62,000 bases of DNA from Apostichopus japonicus. Its lineage: Eukaryota > Echinodermata > Holothuroidea > Aspidochirotida > Stichopodidae. The notes beneath the pieces are model-generated. The model was not told the DNA's origin and did not search any database. It saw nothing but the letters and a program-made list of their open reading frames with translations. Below, in pieces: positions 1 through 23,593 of the stretch (position 1 is its first letter; every line of letters begins with the position of its first letter). A program made the position numbers and the translations under genes. The stretch spans positions 25,204,960 through 25,266,959 of the forward strand of contig NC_092563.1 in the NCBI RefSeq assembly GCF_037975245.1, in the 5' to 3' direction.

Positions 1-1024
1 CTTGCTTATAAACACGATATCTCAAGAAAAGAAGCTTGGACCAACGTTAAATATGGCGTGTAGGAGTACCATATTGAATAGAAGACGCCTATTTTGTGAA
101 GGTCAAATGTCATTGAAGTCACCAGGGGTCAAATTGTGGAAACTTTGTGCTATATTTTATATATTCTACCGTATCTCCCACCGAAAATCTTATTTGATAA
201 GATGTGCGTTACGCCTCATAAGAATAGGAGAGGCTGTTGGCAATTGGAATTAGCTTAAGGGAATCCGTAGATAAGAACCAGAAGTCTCGACCAAATCATC
301 CATAGTCTTAAGAGTGTCGGTAACTGCATTCGTCGCTGCACACACGCCTGTGTAAAAAGGTGTGTAATAAACGCTGTACTGTTTGTACATACGTGCTATT
401 ATATATTTCGGCAATTCTCGAGATTCAGTGCCAAATGAAAACGTCAGGGTTTAAATGAAGTAACGTTGGGTAAAATGGGCCACGTTGGGGATAGGTGGGC
501 TGCTACAGTCATTAAAGGTGCCCTAGCGCGGCCATGTGTTACATGTATCTAGGGATAGTATGTAAACTAGTGTAAAGAACGAGGTGAGAATTATATACTT
601 AATAATCTTACACTTTCGATATCTGCTGTCCAGTTTTGAGTTTGGTTTCGTACCATCCCCCTCTTACATTTTCTGCCCCTTCGGTTGGTTCCGAGACAGG
701 GCGTTCCCCACCCTTGGACGTTGGCAGCGTTACAATACATACATTAGTTTGTGTGTGTCCGTTTGTATGTTTGTTGAGTGTTTGTGTAGATTTAGCACAA
801 AGAACTTTTGTGAAGTGTTCAAACTATGGTTGCTAAATATCCACAATAATTCTAAACATAAAACGAAAGATATACTGATTTCAAGTTTACAGTGTTATGC
901 TCCTCTTCGTCTTTCAGGCGTTTCAACAAGTACATGCATATCGGATGTCTGTAAGTATATAACGTAAGTTAATGTTTGTGATAACACAACGATCTGTGTT
1001 AATGCCCTTAAATAGTGAACTTAC
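1..1024 (-). other. Start of intron 2 of gene 1; no gene seen
   Basis: This stretch follows the exon 2 donor of gene 1. It contains only short ORFs with no family resemblance and no exon 3-like sequence. Confidence 0.6.
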
Positions 1025-1819
<795 letters not shown>

Positions 1820-2995
1820 TGTGTATAACTGCCTTAGTAAGTTCTTCCAGGCACTTCATCCAGGTAGTACAATAATAGGTGACCCTAAACTAACCACATA
1901 CCGATGACCTCAAAAACGAGTTGCTTAGAAATTGCCGCTTCTTAGGGTGGAAATTTCAACTCATGTTTACCAACTTTATCAAAGTTCGATTGAATCAACT
2001 CCTCAGCGGTGAAGATGTAAGCAAGTTTGTCTTTCAAGAACAAAAAGTTGGATTTACTGAAGGGTGCGAATTCCATCTTGCAGTATAGTCAATAGTGCAG
2101 TCGTGTATTTGATTCGATACTGATTATATTAGTTGAAGCCTTGCCAAAGTAATTTGAAACACAATTTTCCAACATCCCTTTTGCTACTTCAGCGGCAAAA
2201 AGGCCTTCTCAGATTAACACATGTCCAATGTCACGGCGTTAGTAGGCCTACTTTGCTATATCATCAATGCATAGAGATATCAATAAACCTCGTTTGGAAT
2301 CTCTCGTAAACCATGATTAGGATACGTTTTCAAGTGAGGGGGTGGGGGAGGGGTGTAACTGAGACCTATAGTCTTCTCGAGCTTTGTCATCATTGTCACC
2401 AAAGTCAGTGGGCTAGGTAGGTCACAAGTTCCCAATTAATATAATTAATATCTACGCTGAAGTATTGTCTACGTTCGATAGAGGCATACGCTTATATTGT
2501 ACATTGTGTCAATTCCGTATAAGTACTACCATATTAGTATTGACCAATCATAGGCTATCATAAAGAAGAGGTATATTGGATTTGCTTATGCTAAGAGGAG
2601 TTTCCTTCTTGAATTAATGATTACCATTGGTATATGACGCACCAGTGTCACAAGCGTTTGGTTATGCAAAATAAAATAGATATATTTAATTCACGTTTAT
2701 TTCCTCTAGACGAAATATTATATACTGTGGATGATTTTACACTAACGTATCCCGAAGGGTTTATACACTAGTTGCATTGAACACTCGGGGTGGGGGTGGG
2801 TCAATTCTGAGCTGTAACAACGGATGTGCCCTCGAAGTATGTCCAAGACATAACATTATCCGTGAGTGTAAGGGGAAAAGACGAAGAGTCTATCATCAGA
2901 ATGTTCGTTCGTATAAGTTGGACATGCCCTACACTTTATACCAACATTCTCAACGAGAAATACCAAAATGTTACAAAATACACACTTAATAAACA
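1820..2995. other. 5' flank of gene 1; no gene seen
   Basis: Intergenic DNA upstream of gene 1. It presumably holds the promoter, but I see no convincing TATA box or other element. A short G-rich run lies near 2338. Confidence 0.4.
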
Positions 2996-3076
2996 TTTGA
3001 TACTAAACTGGTCATAAACAGCAATTAGTCATGTGCAGATTTGATACTAAACTGGTCATAAACAGCAATTAGTCAT
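2996..3076. repeat. Two-copy 37-bp direct repeat
   Basis: The sequence beginning TTTGATACTAAACTGGTCAT occurs at 2996-3032 and again at 3040-3076, a 44-bp period with no apparent mismatch. Confidence 0.9.
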
Positions 3077-6000
3077 TCTTGTACATTGTGTCTTCTCTAT
3101 TGTCTTATATTTGTTACGGGTATTCAGCGTAACCAACTTAACAATAAAAAACAAACAGACATTCATTAATACAATATAAATGCATTTATTGAGATTTGAC
3201 TATATGTATGGATCTTTCGCATATAATCTCATAACTTACAACCAAAAAAGATCTAAGAGCTATATCATGAAGTCACCTCGACGGAAGCAAAAACCAGTCG
3301 ATGCATCGAACTCAAAGAGTGTAACCATGGCAACACATTTAAAGCAGTGTAAGAAAGATTCATATATCTCGAGCATTCGTCCGAGGTTTTAAGCAATGTT
3401 CTTGAAAAAACAAATATGAACTGTTTGGCATGCATTGCATGCTCCTTTTTTTAAAAAAAAAACAAATTTTACCGTTGACTAAACCAATGGCAGTCTTTTG
3501 CTACAGTAACCAGATTATTTCTGAACTTTTTTTCATAAATGTGCCAATTACTTATAAATGAACATTTCGGACATTTCGGACATTTCGGACGTTTAGTTCA
3601 AGGAGTTAAGTTACTCTCTTGGAATCATAAACTTACATATATCTCGAGCATTCGTCCGAGGTTTTCAGCAATGTTCTTGAAAAAACAAATATGAACTGTT
3701 TGGCATGCATTGCATGCTCCTTTTTTTTTTAAAAAAACCAAATTTTACCGTTGACTAAACCAATGGCAGTCTTTTGCTACAGTAACCAGTTTATTTCTGA
3801 ACTTTTTTTCATAAATGTGCCAATTACTTATAAATGAACATTTCGGACATTTAGTTCTAGGAGTTAAGTTACTCTCTTGGAATCATAAACTTACATATAT
3901 CTCGAGCATTCGTCCGAGGTTTTCAGCAATGTTCTTGAAAAAACAAATATGAACTGTTTGGCATGCATTGCATGCTCCTTTTTTTTTTAAAAAAACCAAA
4001 TTTTACCGTTGACTAAACCAATGGCAGTCTTTTGCTACAGTAACCAGTTTATTTCTGAACTTTTTTTCATAAATGTGCCAATTACTTATAAATGAACATT
4101 TCGGACATTTCGGACGTTTAGTTCAAGGAGTTAAGTTACTCTCTTGGAATCATAAACTTACATATATCTCGAGCATTCGTCCGAGGTTTTAAGCAATGTT
4201 CTTGAAAAAACAAATATGAACTGTTTGGCATGCATTGCATGCTCCTTTTTTTTTAAAAAACCAAATTTTACCGTTGACTAAACCAATGGCAGTCTTTTGC
4301 TACAGTAACCAGTTTATTTCTGAACTTTTTTTCATAAATGTGCCAATTACTTATAAATGAACATTTCGGACATTTCGGACATTTAGTTCTACACTGTAAA
4401 ACCCAACACGTCAAGACAACTTGAAAAAGTCGAGGTAACCCGCTGCCTTAACTTTTTTAAGTTCACTCTACTAACCCAGCCACTTCATAAGTAAGACTTG
4501 ACAGTAGTGGTTACAACCAACTCACTGGTTTTACTTTGTTACACTTCATGTTCATCAGTTGTGGCAACAGATATCAGCAAAGTCCAACAAATTTAATCTT
4601 TATAATTTTTTGAGAAAAAGCTGGGCAAGTTATGGTAACTAAAACTTTAGAGCTGATACAGCATAGCCTTTCCTCTTTAAACTGACAAGACCAATTCAAG
4701 TTTTTCCCACTTTCCATTATCTCCAGAGTTAACTTTGAATATTTAAGTTGACGCTACTTGGCATATTCTAGGCAGCGGGTTACCTCAATTTAATTGAGTT
4801 ATGACAACAGACAATTTTAGTAAAGAAAACTATATATTGCCAAGTTAACAACACAACTTTATTTTCAACTTCTGAAGTCAGTAACTATGTATTAAACAAG
4901 GAAATAGAAGAAATAATCAAACGCATAAAAGGTGCCTAATACTTTTATCGGTGGAAACAACGCCAAACTGTATCAGTAATGAGATACAGAAGAACATGGA
5001 ACATGGGTACATGCCTGCTGCAATCATTCATTTCCATGATTCATTTGAGATAGTAAATACCAATTTCAAGTGCATGTGTTCTTTGGTATGAAATACAGAA
5101 TTAAAATTAATATGTTATGGCTGCTGGAAATAACCAATGTTGTTAAAAGCCAAGAAGTAAGAAGTAACCACTCCTCTCAGCCATTTACAATATGATTGTT
5201 TTTGCTAAAGACTTTTAATTTTGTGGCAAATAGTTTTATAGGTGAATCATAATTACATCATCATGTAAATAGGCAACGATGCTCAAAACACCAATGTTTC
5301 ATTAACTAAAGGAATGCACTTAAAGTTGTCATTAGCAAAGCTATTGTGATGCGACCAATTGTTCTTGCATCTGGTTTTATGACAAAGACTAGTTATGATG
5401 GATAAGAGCATTGTTCAATTGTAAAAACCAAGCATAGAACAGGAACTTCATCTTTTCAATGATATGAAAAATTTCTTTTCAGGATATTTTGATCCCTTAT
5501 ATTAGAAATAACCATGAAACTAGTTCCCATGAAAGCTAAGGATATGTTTGGGGAATCACATACAACCTTTCATCCTAGAAAGGGGTATATGAAATCAAGC
5601 CAGGGTTCAGCAAATAGCCCCTGTTTGGTCCTTTGTACTCAAAAACTTACATTTTAATCATAAGATAAGGCAACTCTGTAAAACTCTTTTAATAATCTGA
5701 GAGGAAGCACAACAGTCTTTACTCATGAAAACCTGCATGCAAAGTAAAGTCATAATGAAAAATGTTTGTTTTTTAGATCTTTACAGCAAAGCACTTTATT
5801 TTTACCCATTTGGAACACAAAATACTTTGAAAGAATTCTATTGTCAATCCTGTCTTTTGCCAGTTTTTGGATCCTTCAAACACTTGTATTACTGTGATTT
5901 GAATAGTTTCATCACAACACAGATATCTGATGCATTTTCCTTTATCAGTATATATAATGTTAATACTGACTTCCTGTAAATGATTTCACAGTACATCCCT

Positions 6001-7098
6001 CATTGGGCTTTGTTTAGGATGAACATGTTTGTAAGTTCAAATTTTGCAAATTATTTCTGAAACATATACTATGATACCAATCACATTGGTGCAAGCAAGC
6101 TGTTAGAAATTCTCCATAACTAAGCAAGTACAAAGTGATTATTTAACAAACAATGGCTCTGAATAAAAATGAAAATGTAAACTAGAGTTTAAGCCTGATA
6201 GAATTTTTTTTCAGACATTTTTGGACCCTTCCAACTCACTAGAGGTGTGGGCTATTATGTCATTTCTCTGCCTGAAGAAAACATCGGCATATCATAAAAT
6301 TAACTTTGTTTCGCTCTTTGATTATTACAATGATTATTATTAGTGCCTATTCACCCAATCAACAATTCTTCATAAGTTGAAATGTAAAAGCAGAGAAACA
6401 ATTTCCCATGGCATCCTGTTCCATATTACAATTTGTTTCAACACATTTTCAAGATTTACCGAGAAACAAGATAATTACCAGTCAAATGGAGTTTTGCAAT
6501 ATCTCTCTGGACACCACATGAACTATTTAAACACTTCAGATGCATGATAACTATAAATGTTTATAACGGAATGTAATGCCACAGGCATGGTTTCAAATTG
6601 TTAAGAGGGTTATTTAAGTAGCCTGACGGTTTATTTTTTGTTGATAAATTACACTAAAACAGCAATATATTAACTTCTTTAACTAAAGAATATTATTGTT
6701 TAAGCTGTCATTAGCAAAAATATTCAGCAATCCCTTTTTCTTGAAACTACATCCAGGACACAATTTGTACTTACGATGGATCAAATAAACCAATGGTGTT
6801 GTTAACATATACAGTAGAATGCAAAAATGAAACAAACCAAAATTAAAGTAAATTTCCTCTAAGGTGGTAATAAAAACAGTGCAAGAATTTTGACCAAAGG
6901 TGACCATATTTGAATTTCTGGTATATTTGGGGCAAATACAGCATACCTTTATGCTAGTTTTGCATGTAATATTGTACACACAATGCAAAATGTAACTGTT
7001 AAATTGTCACAAGGTAATTTCTAATAAAAAGTATGTACTCTTATTTACTGTATTTTAAGTATTGCTAAAACAAGAATATAGATGAATGAGCTCTTGTA

Positions 7099-7284
7099 TT
7101 ATCTGATCATACCATACACTACAGAATGTGTTATATAGCCTACCCCTGTCTCAAAGTGAAACAAGTTCTGAAACTTTTGTCTGGTTGACAATATTTCCAC
7201 CATTCTGTCAAGGTGTTGGTCTAGTGAAGAAAAGAAAGTGCTGTCCAGAGCAAGGTTGCTTAACCTCGAAAACTCAGCCTTCAA
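7099..7284 (-). pseudogene. PB1/SAMD3-like protein, downstream exon
   Basis: An acceptor (TATTCTTTCAG) precedes LKAEFSRLSNLALDSTFF and SLDQHLDRMVEIL. This matches the segment that follows the basic region in SAMD3-like proteins as I remember them. The join to the main exon is in frame only if a weaker GTGAAG donor is used instead of GTAAGT at 7835, which fits a decaying copy. The frame ends at 7099. Confidence 0.6.
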
Positions 7285-7835
7285 CTGAAAGAATAAAATG
7301 AGAAATGTAGAAAACAATATTTAGTTAAGTTTGCCCCATGAAAAGAAGATGGCTCCCTTTTGCCAGGTAGCAATATTATAGAAAGCCATTACCAAGTGAG
7401 AGTATAAATGCAACTTGTAAGTGCATTTGTCGATGGTAGTCAACTGCCAATCGGAATCCTGGGTAAGACCATATATAATATACAGTTATAAACTAATTTT
7501 ACAGGTATTTAGTGCAGATAATAGTGACAAACAAAATAAGTAATGGTGACTGACATCCATGGGTTAAAAAATACATCTACCAGCTAATTAATGATCAGAT
7601 CACCCTGCTGCACCATATTAGACCACATACTTTGTATCTCTTTTTTTCTGTATTTTACCAAAATTTTATACATTTAAGAAATAAAACATCTCTAACACTA
7701 ATCACCCACTGTGATTACTTTTACTACTCATTATACACTGCAGCTACTATATCATTAAAAATACAAAACAAAATGTCCAATTTTAGTGAAGGAGACAGCA
7801 CCCCCAATAAGTTAATGAACAATTAAGGAACTTAC

Positions 7836-8854
7836 TTCACTGGGAAGAAATAAGGCGGGCATTTTTCTACCATTTCGTCGGCGGCTGGCACATTTAAGAC
7901 CAGGTCCTGTCTACGGTATGCATAGGTCCTTATCATCATTTTTAAAATCTTGTCCATGTCCCTGTTTCTCTTTTGAACTTCTGTGCAAAAGTTTTCTCAA
8001 TAAGACTCCATACTTGTTGCATCTTCTCCAATTGGAATGTCTGGTAAGTAATTTATTTCTGCTCTCTTTGGTTTTTTGTGTTTTGATGAAGATGTTCCAG
8101 GGTAGGAGCTCTTCCTTGAGTTAACGTTTAGTTCCATGCAGTCCAAATTTCTCATTTTTGCTCTAAGATTACCCATCTTAAATTTGATGATGTTAAGTAT
8201 TTCATCATAGCCAGAGGAACTTCCCTTTTCAGCCAAACAAGGATAGGTCCTCATGATTGCTTTTGCTACTTCAGTGTATTCCATGTGTGTTGGATAAGCT
8301 TTGTACTCCCAAATGCGGTTAGCAATCGCATCAAGGAACTGACTTTTGTGATCTTTGCTTAAGTCTAGGTGCTTCTTTCCTTCTGACAGATACTTTCTGT
8401 TACCATCTTCAAAAACCAGTTCCAGCTCTGGGCCTACTTTAGGTACCTGAAAGACCTCTGGCCAACACCCTTGTCTCAGTTTGGCTTCTACCGACTGTAT
8501 GTCATTATTTGAACTAACACTCATAGTGTCATGTGAGCTTCCGAACGAACCGACAGATGACAGTGAGGGTGTACTACTCCGATAGCACTGCTCTTCAGCA
8601 ATTTCAGTATATATCACTTGGACAGATGCACATGTCTCTGGTAAATCATTTGCATTAGTCAGATTCACCATCTCACCGCCAAAGTCTGGATCAGCATATT
8701 GCAAAGTGAAACTGCCTTCAAGGCTTAACTTATCTTTCAAAGTTTCCATAAGGTTTTCAACAGACTCTGGACGTTGCTCAAGGGACACCTTCTGAATGTC
8801 CTTTGGTGACAACACTACCCTCAATTTGTACATAGTATCAATTTCTGAGCAATC
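7836..8854 (-). pseudogene. PB1-domain, SAMD3-like transposon-borne protein, main exon with premature stop
   Basis: A 278-residue frame from ATG 8833 to a TGA at 7997-7999. The same frame stays open for about 53 more codons to a donor near 7836, so the TGA looks like a disabling change. Residues 1-78 resemble a PB1 fold with an acidic YADPDFGGEM motif, followed by a Ser-rich linker (about 85-115). A conserved block contains HMEYTEVAKAIMRTYPCL, and a basic KHKKPKRAEINYLPD segment lies near 248-262. Proteins with this order are annotated in fish and invertebrates as SAMD3-like and occur in many genomic copies (from memory). A likely acceptor just upstream (8855) means the true start may be in another exon. 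Its function in the element is unknown to me. Confidence 0.75.
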
Positions 8855-9159
8855 CTATGCATGAAAAGAGAACAATGTAAGTGAGTTAGAAGCTGGCTAT
8901 ATCGTTTCGTACACTCCCCTTAGAATTACAGTACTGTACCACATAGTAATATTTTAGCAGTAAGTGCAACAACCCATTCAGCTGCAGTATACCAAATGCA
9001 CTGCATAAATATGCAGTATGGCAGCTGATCTACTGTACATCTACTCTTGGCTACTTGCATGGGTAGATATTTTGCATATAAATGTCATCCAAGTACTGCA
9101 TCTTTCAACGTTTAGTAAGGCTCATGCTTTATCACAGACAACTCAACTTAGGGTAACTC

Positions 9160-9435
9160 CTATTGTTCTTCATGTATATCTACAGAGTGTTTCAACACAA
9201 CCACTTCAGCTTCTCTCATAGCGTAGGAAGTTAGAGGGTAGTAATCTTTAAGATTACCTGGACAAACTACTTGATCATAGTTTTCAGTCTCTGTCACTTT
9301 GTATGCTCCAATGTGGCTTTGAAAAATAGATTTATGCAATTTTACTACAAGCCATCCATTGTTTTTATCAACAATAATAGTTTGTATATTTGCTAGTACA
9401 GAATGACCACTATCACTGCCAATCACAACAAACAT
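9160..9435 (-). pseudogene. Transposon-linked protein fragment, unrecognised C-terminal-like piece
   Basis: An open frame of 91 residues (from MFVVIGSDSG to VDIHEEQ) ending in TAG, within the CACTA-like element and on the same strand as the PB1 exons. The beta-rich composition and closing VVVLKHSVDIHEEQ resemble C-terminal tails of uncharacterised transposon-associated proteins that I recall from fish and cnidarians. I cannot name the family. Confidence 0.4.
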
Positions 9436-9892
9436 ATCTCTAAATTATACCTCATTCAAATTTGCTAATCAGTACCATGTATTAACCACATGAGCTCATG
9501 CTGATGAACCGAATGTTTTACTCCTTTGTCTCACACTGCGCAACTGTTAATGGTTAGGCCTATCTGTAAAGCTCTATAGCCTAACCTAATGCACAGCCTA
9601 CGTTCAACGTGAAATGGAGCTTATAAATTTTGTAGGCTAGGCTGTTGAAATAGTAACTTTTCTAATCCAATTCAATCACGCATATAATTTCATGCTGCAA
9701 GTTTTAAACTTTGACTTGGGCTAATTTTAACAACATATTTCAGATTCAGTCGAATCTTTGCGAATATCATTACTGTATTGAGCATTTATCATTCTAAATA
9801 CGAACCGTAAATCATCCTAGACTTGGAAAAGCTGGCCCCTGACGTATGTTATCTACTTAGTCGATATACGCGCGCGCGAGAGATCACTTACC

Positions 9893-10035
9893 GGTAATTT
9901 TGTTGCAAATACGCACAGTCTTCTCTTTCCAGTCGTTTTCATGTAGAAATGTTTTGATACTCGACCATCACAAGTTGAAACAACGATATCTTCATACGTT
10001 GATCTACGTTTCCGCATAAAACTTACGTAAATCAT
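9893..10035 (-). CDS. Possible first exon of a gene inside the CACTA-like element
   Basis: ATG at 10035 opens MIYVSFMRKRRSTYEDIV and runs to a good donor (CCG followed by GTAAGTGATC) at 9892, 90 bp inside the right TIR. A start just inside one end on the minus strand fits an element-borne transcript. No known domain was recognised. Confidence 0.35.
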
Positions 10036-10415
10036 GTTGTAACGCTTATTTTAACATTATTGAGTCATCCTGACTGTCATAACCCTTGTTCAGAAAGCTC
10101 ATCTACCGGTTGGGTTTTACAGTGTAGGAGTTAAGTTACTCTCTTGGAATCATAAACTTACATATATCTCGAGCATTCGTCCGAGGTTTTTAGCAATGTT
10201 CTTGAAAAAACAAATATGAACTGTTTGGCATGCATTGCATGCTCCTTTTTTTTAACAAACCAAATTTTACCGTTGACTAAACCAACGACAGTCTTTTGCT
10301 ACAGTAACCAGTTTATTTCTGAACTTTTTTGCAAAAATGTGCCAATTACTTATAAATGAACATTTCGGACATTTAGTCCAAGGAGTCAAGTTACTCTCTT
10401 GGAATCATAAACTTA

Positions 10416-12271
10416 CATAGCATCTTTCCGCCTAACACTTGACAGCATTCGCTTTGATTGTGTTTTCATTTCAAAGATATATGTGTATACTATTGTTTAA
10501 TTGAATCATTCAGATCCTAGAAAACAGGATACATTATGCACAAAGTATTCAACCAGATTATCTACGAGAAAGTAGTCTTTATAAATCATACTAACATTTA
10601 ATTGCTATGGAGCCGTTGTCAAGTAATGCTCAAATTTATGCTTATTTACATATAACACATATACGAAGAAACGTCAACAAGTCTCAGTACGTGTTTGCCA
10701 AATTTAAACTTCGACCTTTACAGGCTTACTGCACTAATAGCTCAGTGAAAATGCAGCAATTTCCACATCAATATTCATTATTTGTACTGAGTTGATTTAT
10801 CAACGAGTCCGTAGATTCTACATATTTCAATCAAAACTTGCAAGCCCTGCCCAACAGATCATGCGCCAATCAAATCTATCTGTTTTGTTTACGACCTTTA
10901 GGCATAGGACTTTCATGGCTTTCATGGCTTTCATGGCTGGCCCGTGTAAGGTCCTTTCTCTTGAATAGTATCTTTCTCTCGGTCTTAACTATGTAAACTT
11001 GCAAAATTGTGTCATTTCCTTCCATTGCAATGAATAAACAGGTGCTTTCAGACGTTTCCTCCGTGAAATTGGGTGCAAAAAGTGGACGATACGAGTATAT
11101 ATAGGTTACATTTGTGTATAGTGAACATGCTGAAATGGGCGGTCACAGTGATTTTACTGTAAATCGTTCGCGATAGAACGGCATCAGACATAAATTTCTT
11201 TTCTTTCGATTGCGACAGCTTTTCTCCATTAAAGCCATTTGGTCAGAGTGCATTTATAATACGAAACATTGAATCTGCTACGGAAGTTTGTTTCCGAAAT
11301 TCATCAGCAAACACGTATTGAGACTTTAAAGGAACATTTCCGGTCGCTAGGATTAATTTTTTTAACAAAAACTACTACTTCTTTGTAAAACTTTATCTTT
11401 AGATCAAAATACATACTAATAGCATAAAGTGGATATAGAACTACTTTTTAATTGTGTGAAATTTGTCAATACATCTGGCAACATCAGAATTATTTATGCA
11501 ATCATGGTATCTGAGCTGGAAAACCCTTTTTTTTTTAATAATGCACAAATCATTAAATGAGGAAATAGTTTTCCTTACATACAGACAAACTTATTGCATA
11601 GTGTTAATTTCTAGACGCAGAGAACACTGACAACATATACTTTATCAAATTTGAAGAACGAATCAACAATGTTGTCAAGTTTTTGAAGAACATATGTAAG
11701 GATAAATATGGTTTACCATTCAAACAACCACAGAGCTTGGAAGAAGGAATTGAGATGGGGTTTTACAAAGTGTACGATACTTTTCTCTTCCATATATGTG
11801 TCACGTGGTCTGCATCCGGTTGTTCCTGGATTTTATAGAATTTATGGAGACAACAGACACAGGTTCCGTAAAATGTAACAAACCTCACTTAGAACTGAAT
11901 TTCCTATCCTCAGGATTACTTTTTTTTCATTCCTTGTAGTATAATAACTATGCTTGTAGTAAAGTTACTGAAAAGTATAAGTTCTCTTTAGTATCTTTAA
12001 CAAACCTCTTTAACATATACATGTATTTCCAGGATGACAACAAAATATATATTTCAGTGTCAATCCCATTCGCAGAAGGAGAAAGGTTGACTTGCTAATG
12101 GGCCAACTATATTGATCAAATTAAACTCTCACATTTCTTTAAAATATAACTATAACCATTGAATCATACTATCATTTATAACTGTAAGAACGTGTTATAT
12201 GTGTCGCAATACACCTATATCAATATATAGCATTTGATAAATTGTCTCCTTCAGCACGGGAAACTGAATTT
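10416..12271. other. Intergenic region and 3' flank of gene 2; no gene seen
   Basis: AT-rich sequence with a triplicated TTTCATGGC at about 10909-10937. The 3' UTR of gene 2 should lie in the right part, but I see no canonical AATAAA signal on the minus strand close to the stop. Confidence 0.45.

Positions 12272-23593
<11,322 letters not shown>

Larger units (their letters stand above)
4392..10124. mobile_element. CACTA (EnSpm)-like DNA transposon, TA target duplication, decayed
   Basis: The ends are 16-bp perfect inverted repeats CACTGTAAAACCCAAC. The flanking dinucleotide TA is present on both sides. Uninterrupted satellite units read TTCTAGGAG at the same point, so the empty site is known. 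Length is 5733 bp. A TIR starting CACTG with a 2-bp duplication is what I know of animal EnSpm/CACTA elements, and CACTGTAAAA ends are familiar from fish EnSpm families (from memory). A 16-bp subterminal inverted repeat lies at 4432-4447 and 4771-4786. Minus-strand exons of a PB1-domain protein and another transposon-linked fragment lie inside. No transposase core was recognised, and about 2.6 kb at the left end is non-coding. The family assignment could be wrong; the TIR/TSD structure is direct. Confidence 0.85.
3361..10415. repeat. ~265-bp tandem satellite, five units, split by a transposon
   Basis: Units start at 3361, 3636, 3894, 4161 and 10161 with the motif CATATATCTCGAGCATTCGT. Unit lengths are 275, 258, 267, 265 (after removing the insert) and about 255. 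Each has a quasi-palindrome GCATGCATTGCATGC followed by a T/A run, and a 10-bp microrepeat (CATTTCGGAC) whose count varies from one to three. The fourth unit is interrupted at 4391/10125 by a 5.7-kb element. The copies on both sides of the insert prove where it went in. Confidence 0.93.

Noticed and set aside
5725-5979. 84-residue + strand frame within the CACTA-like element
   Set aside because: Composition looks non-coding and no domain was recognised; the supported element exons are all on the minus strand.
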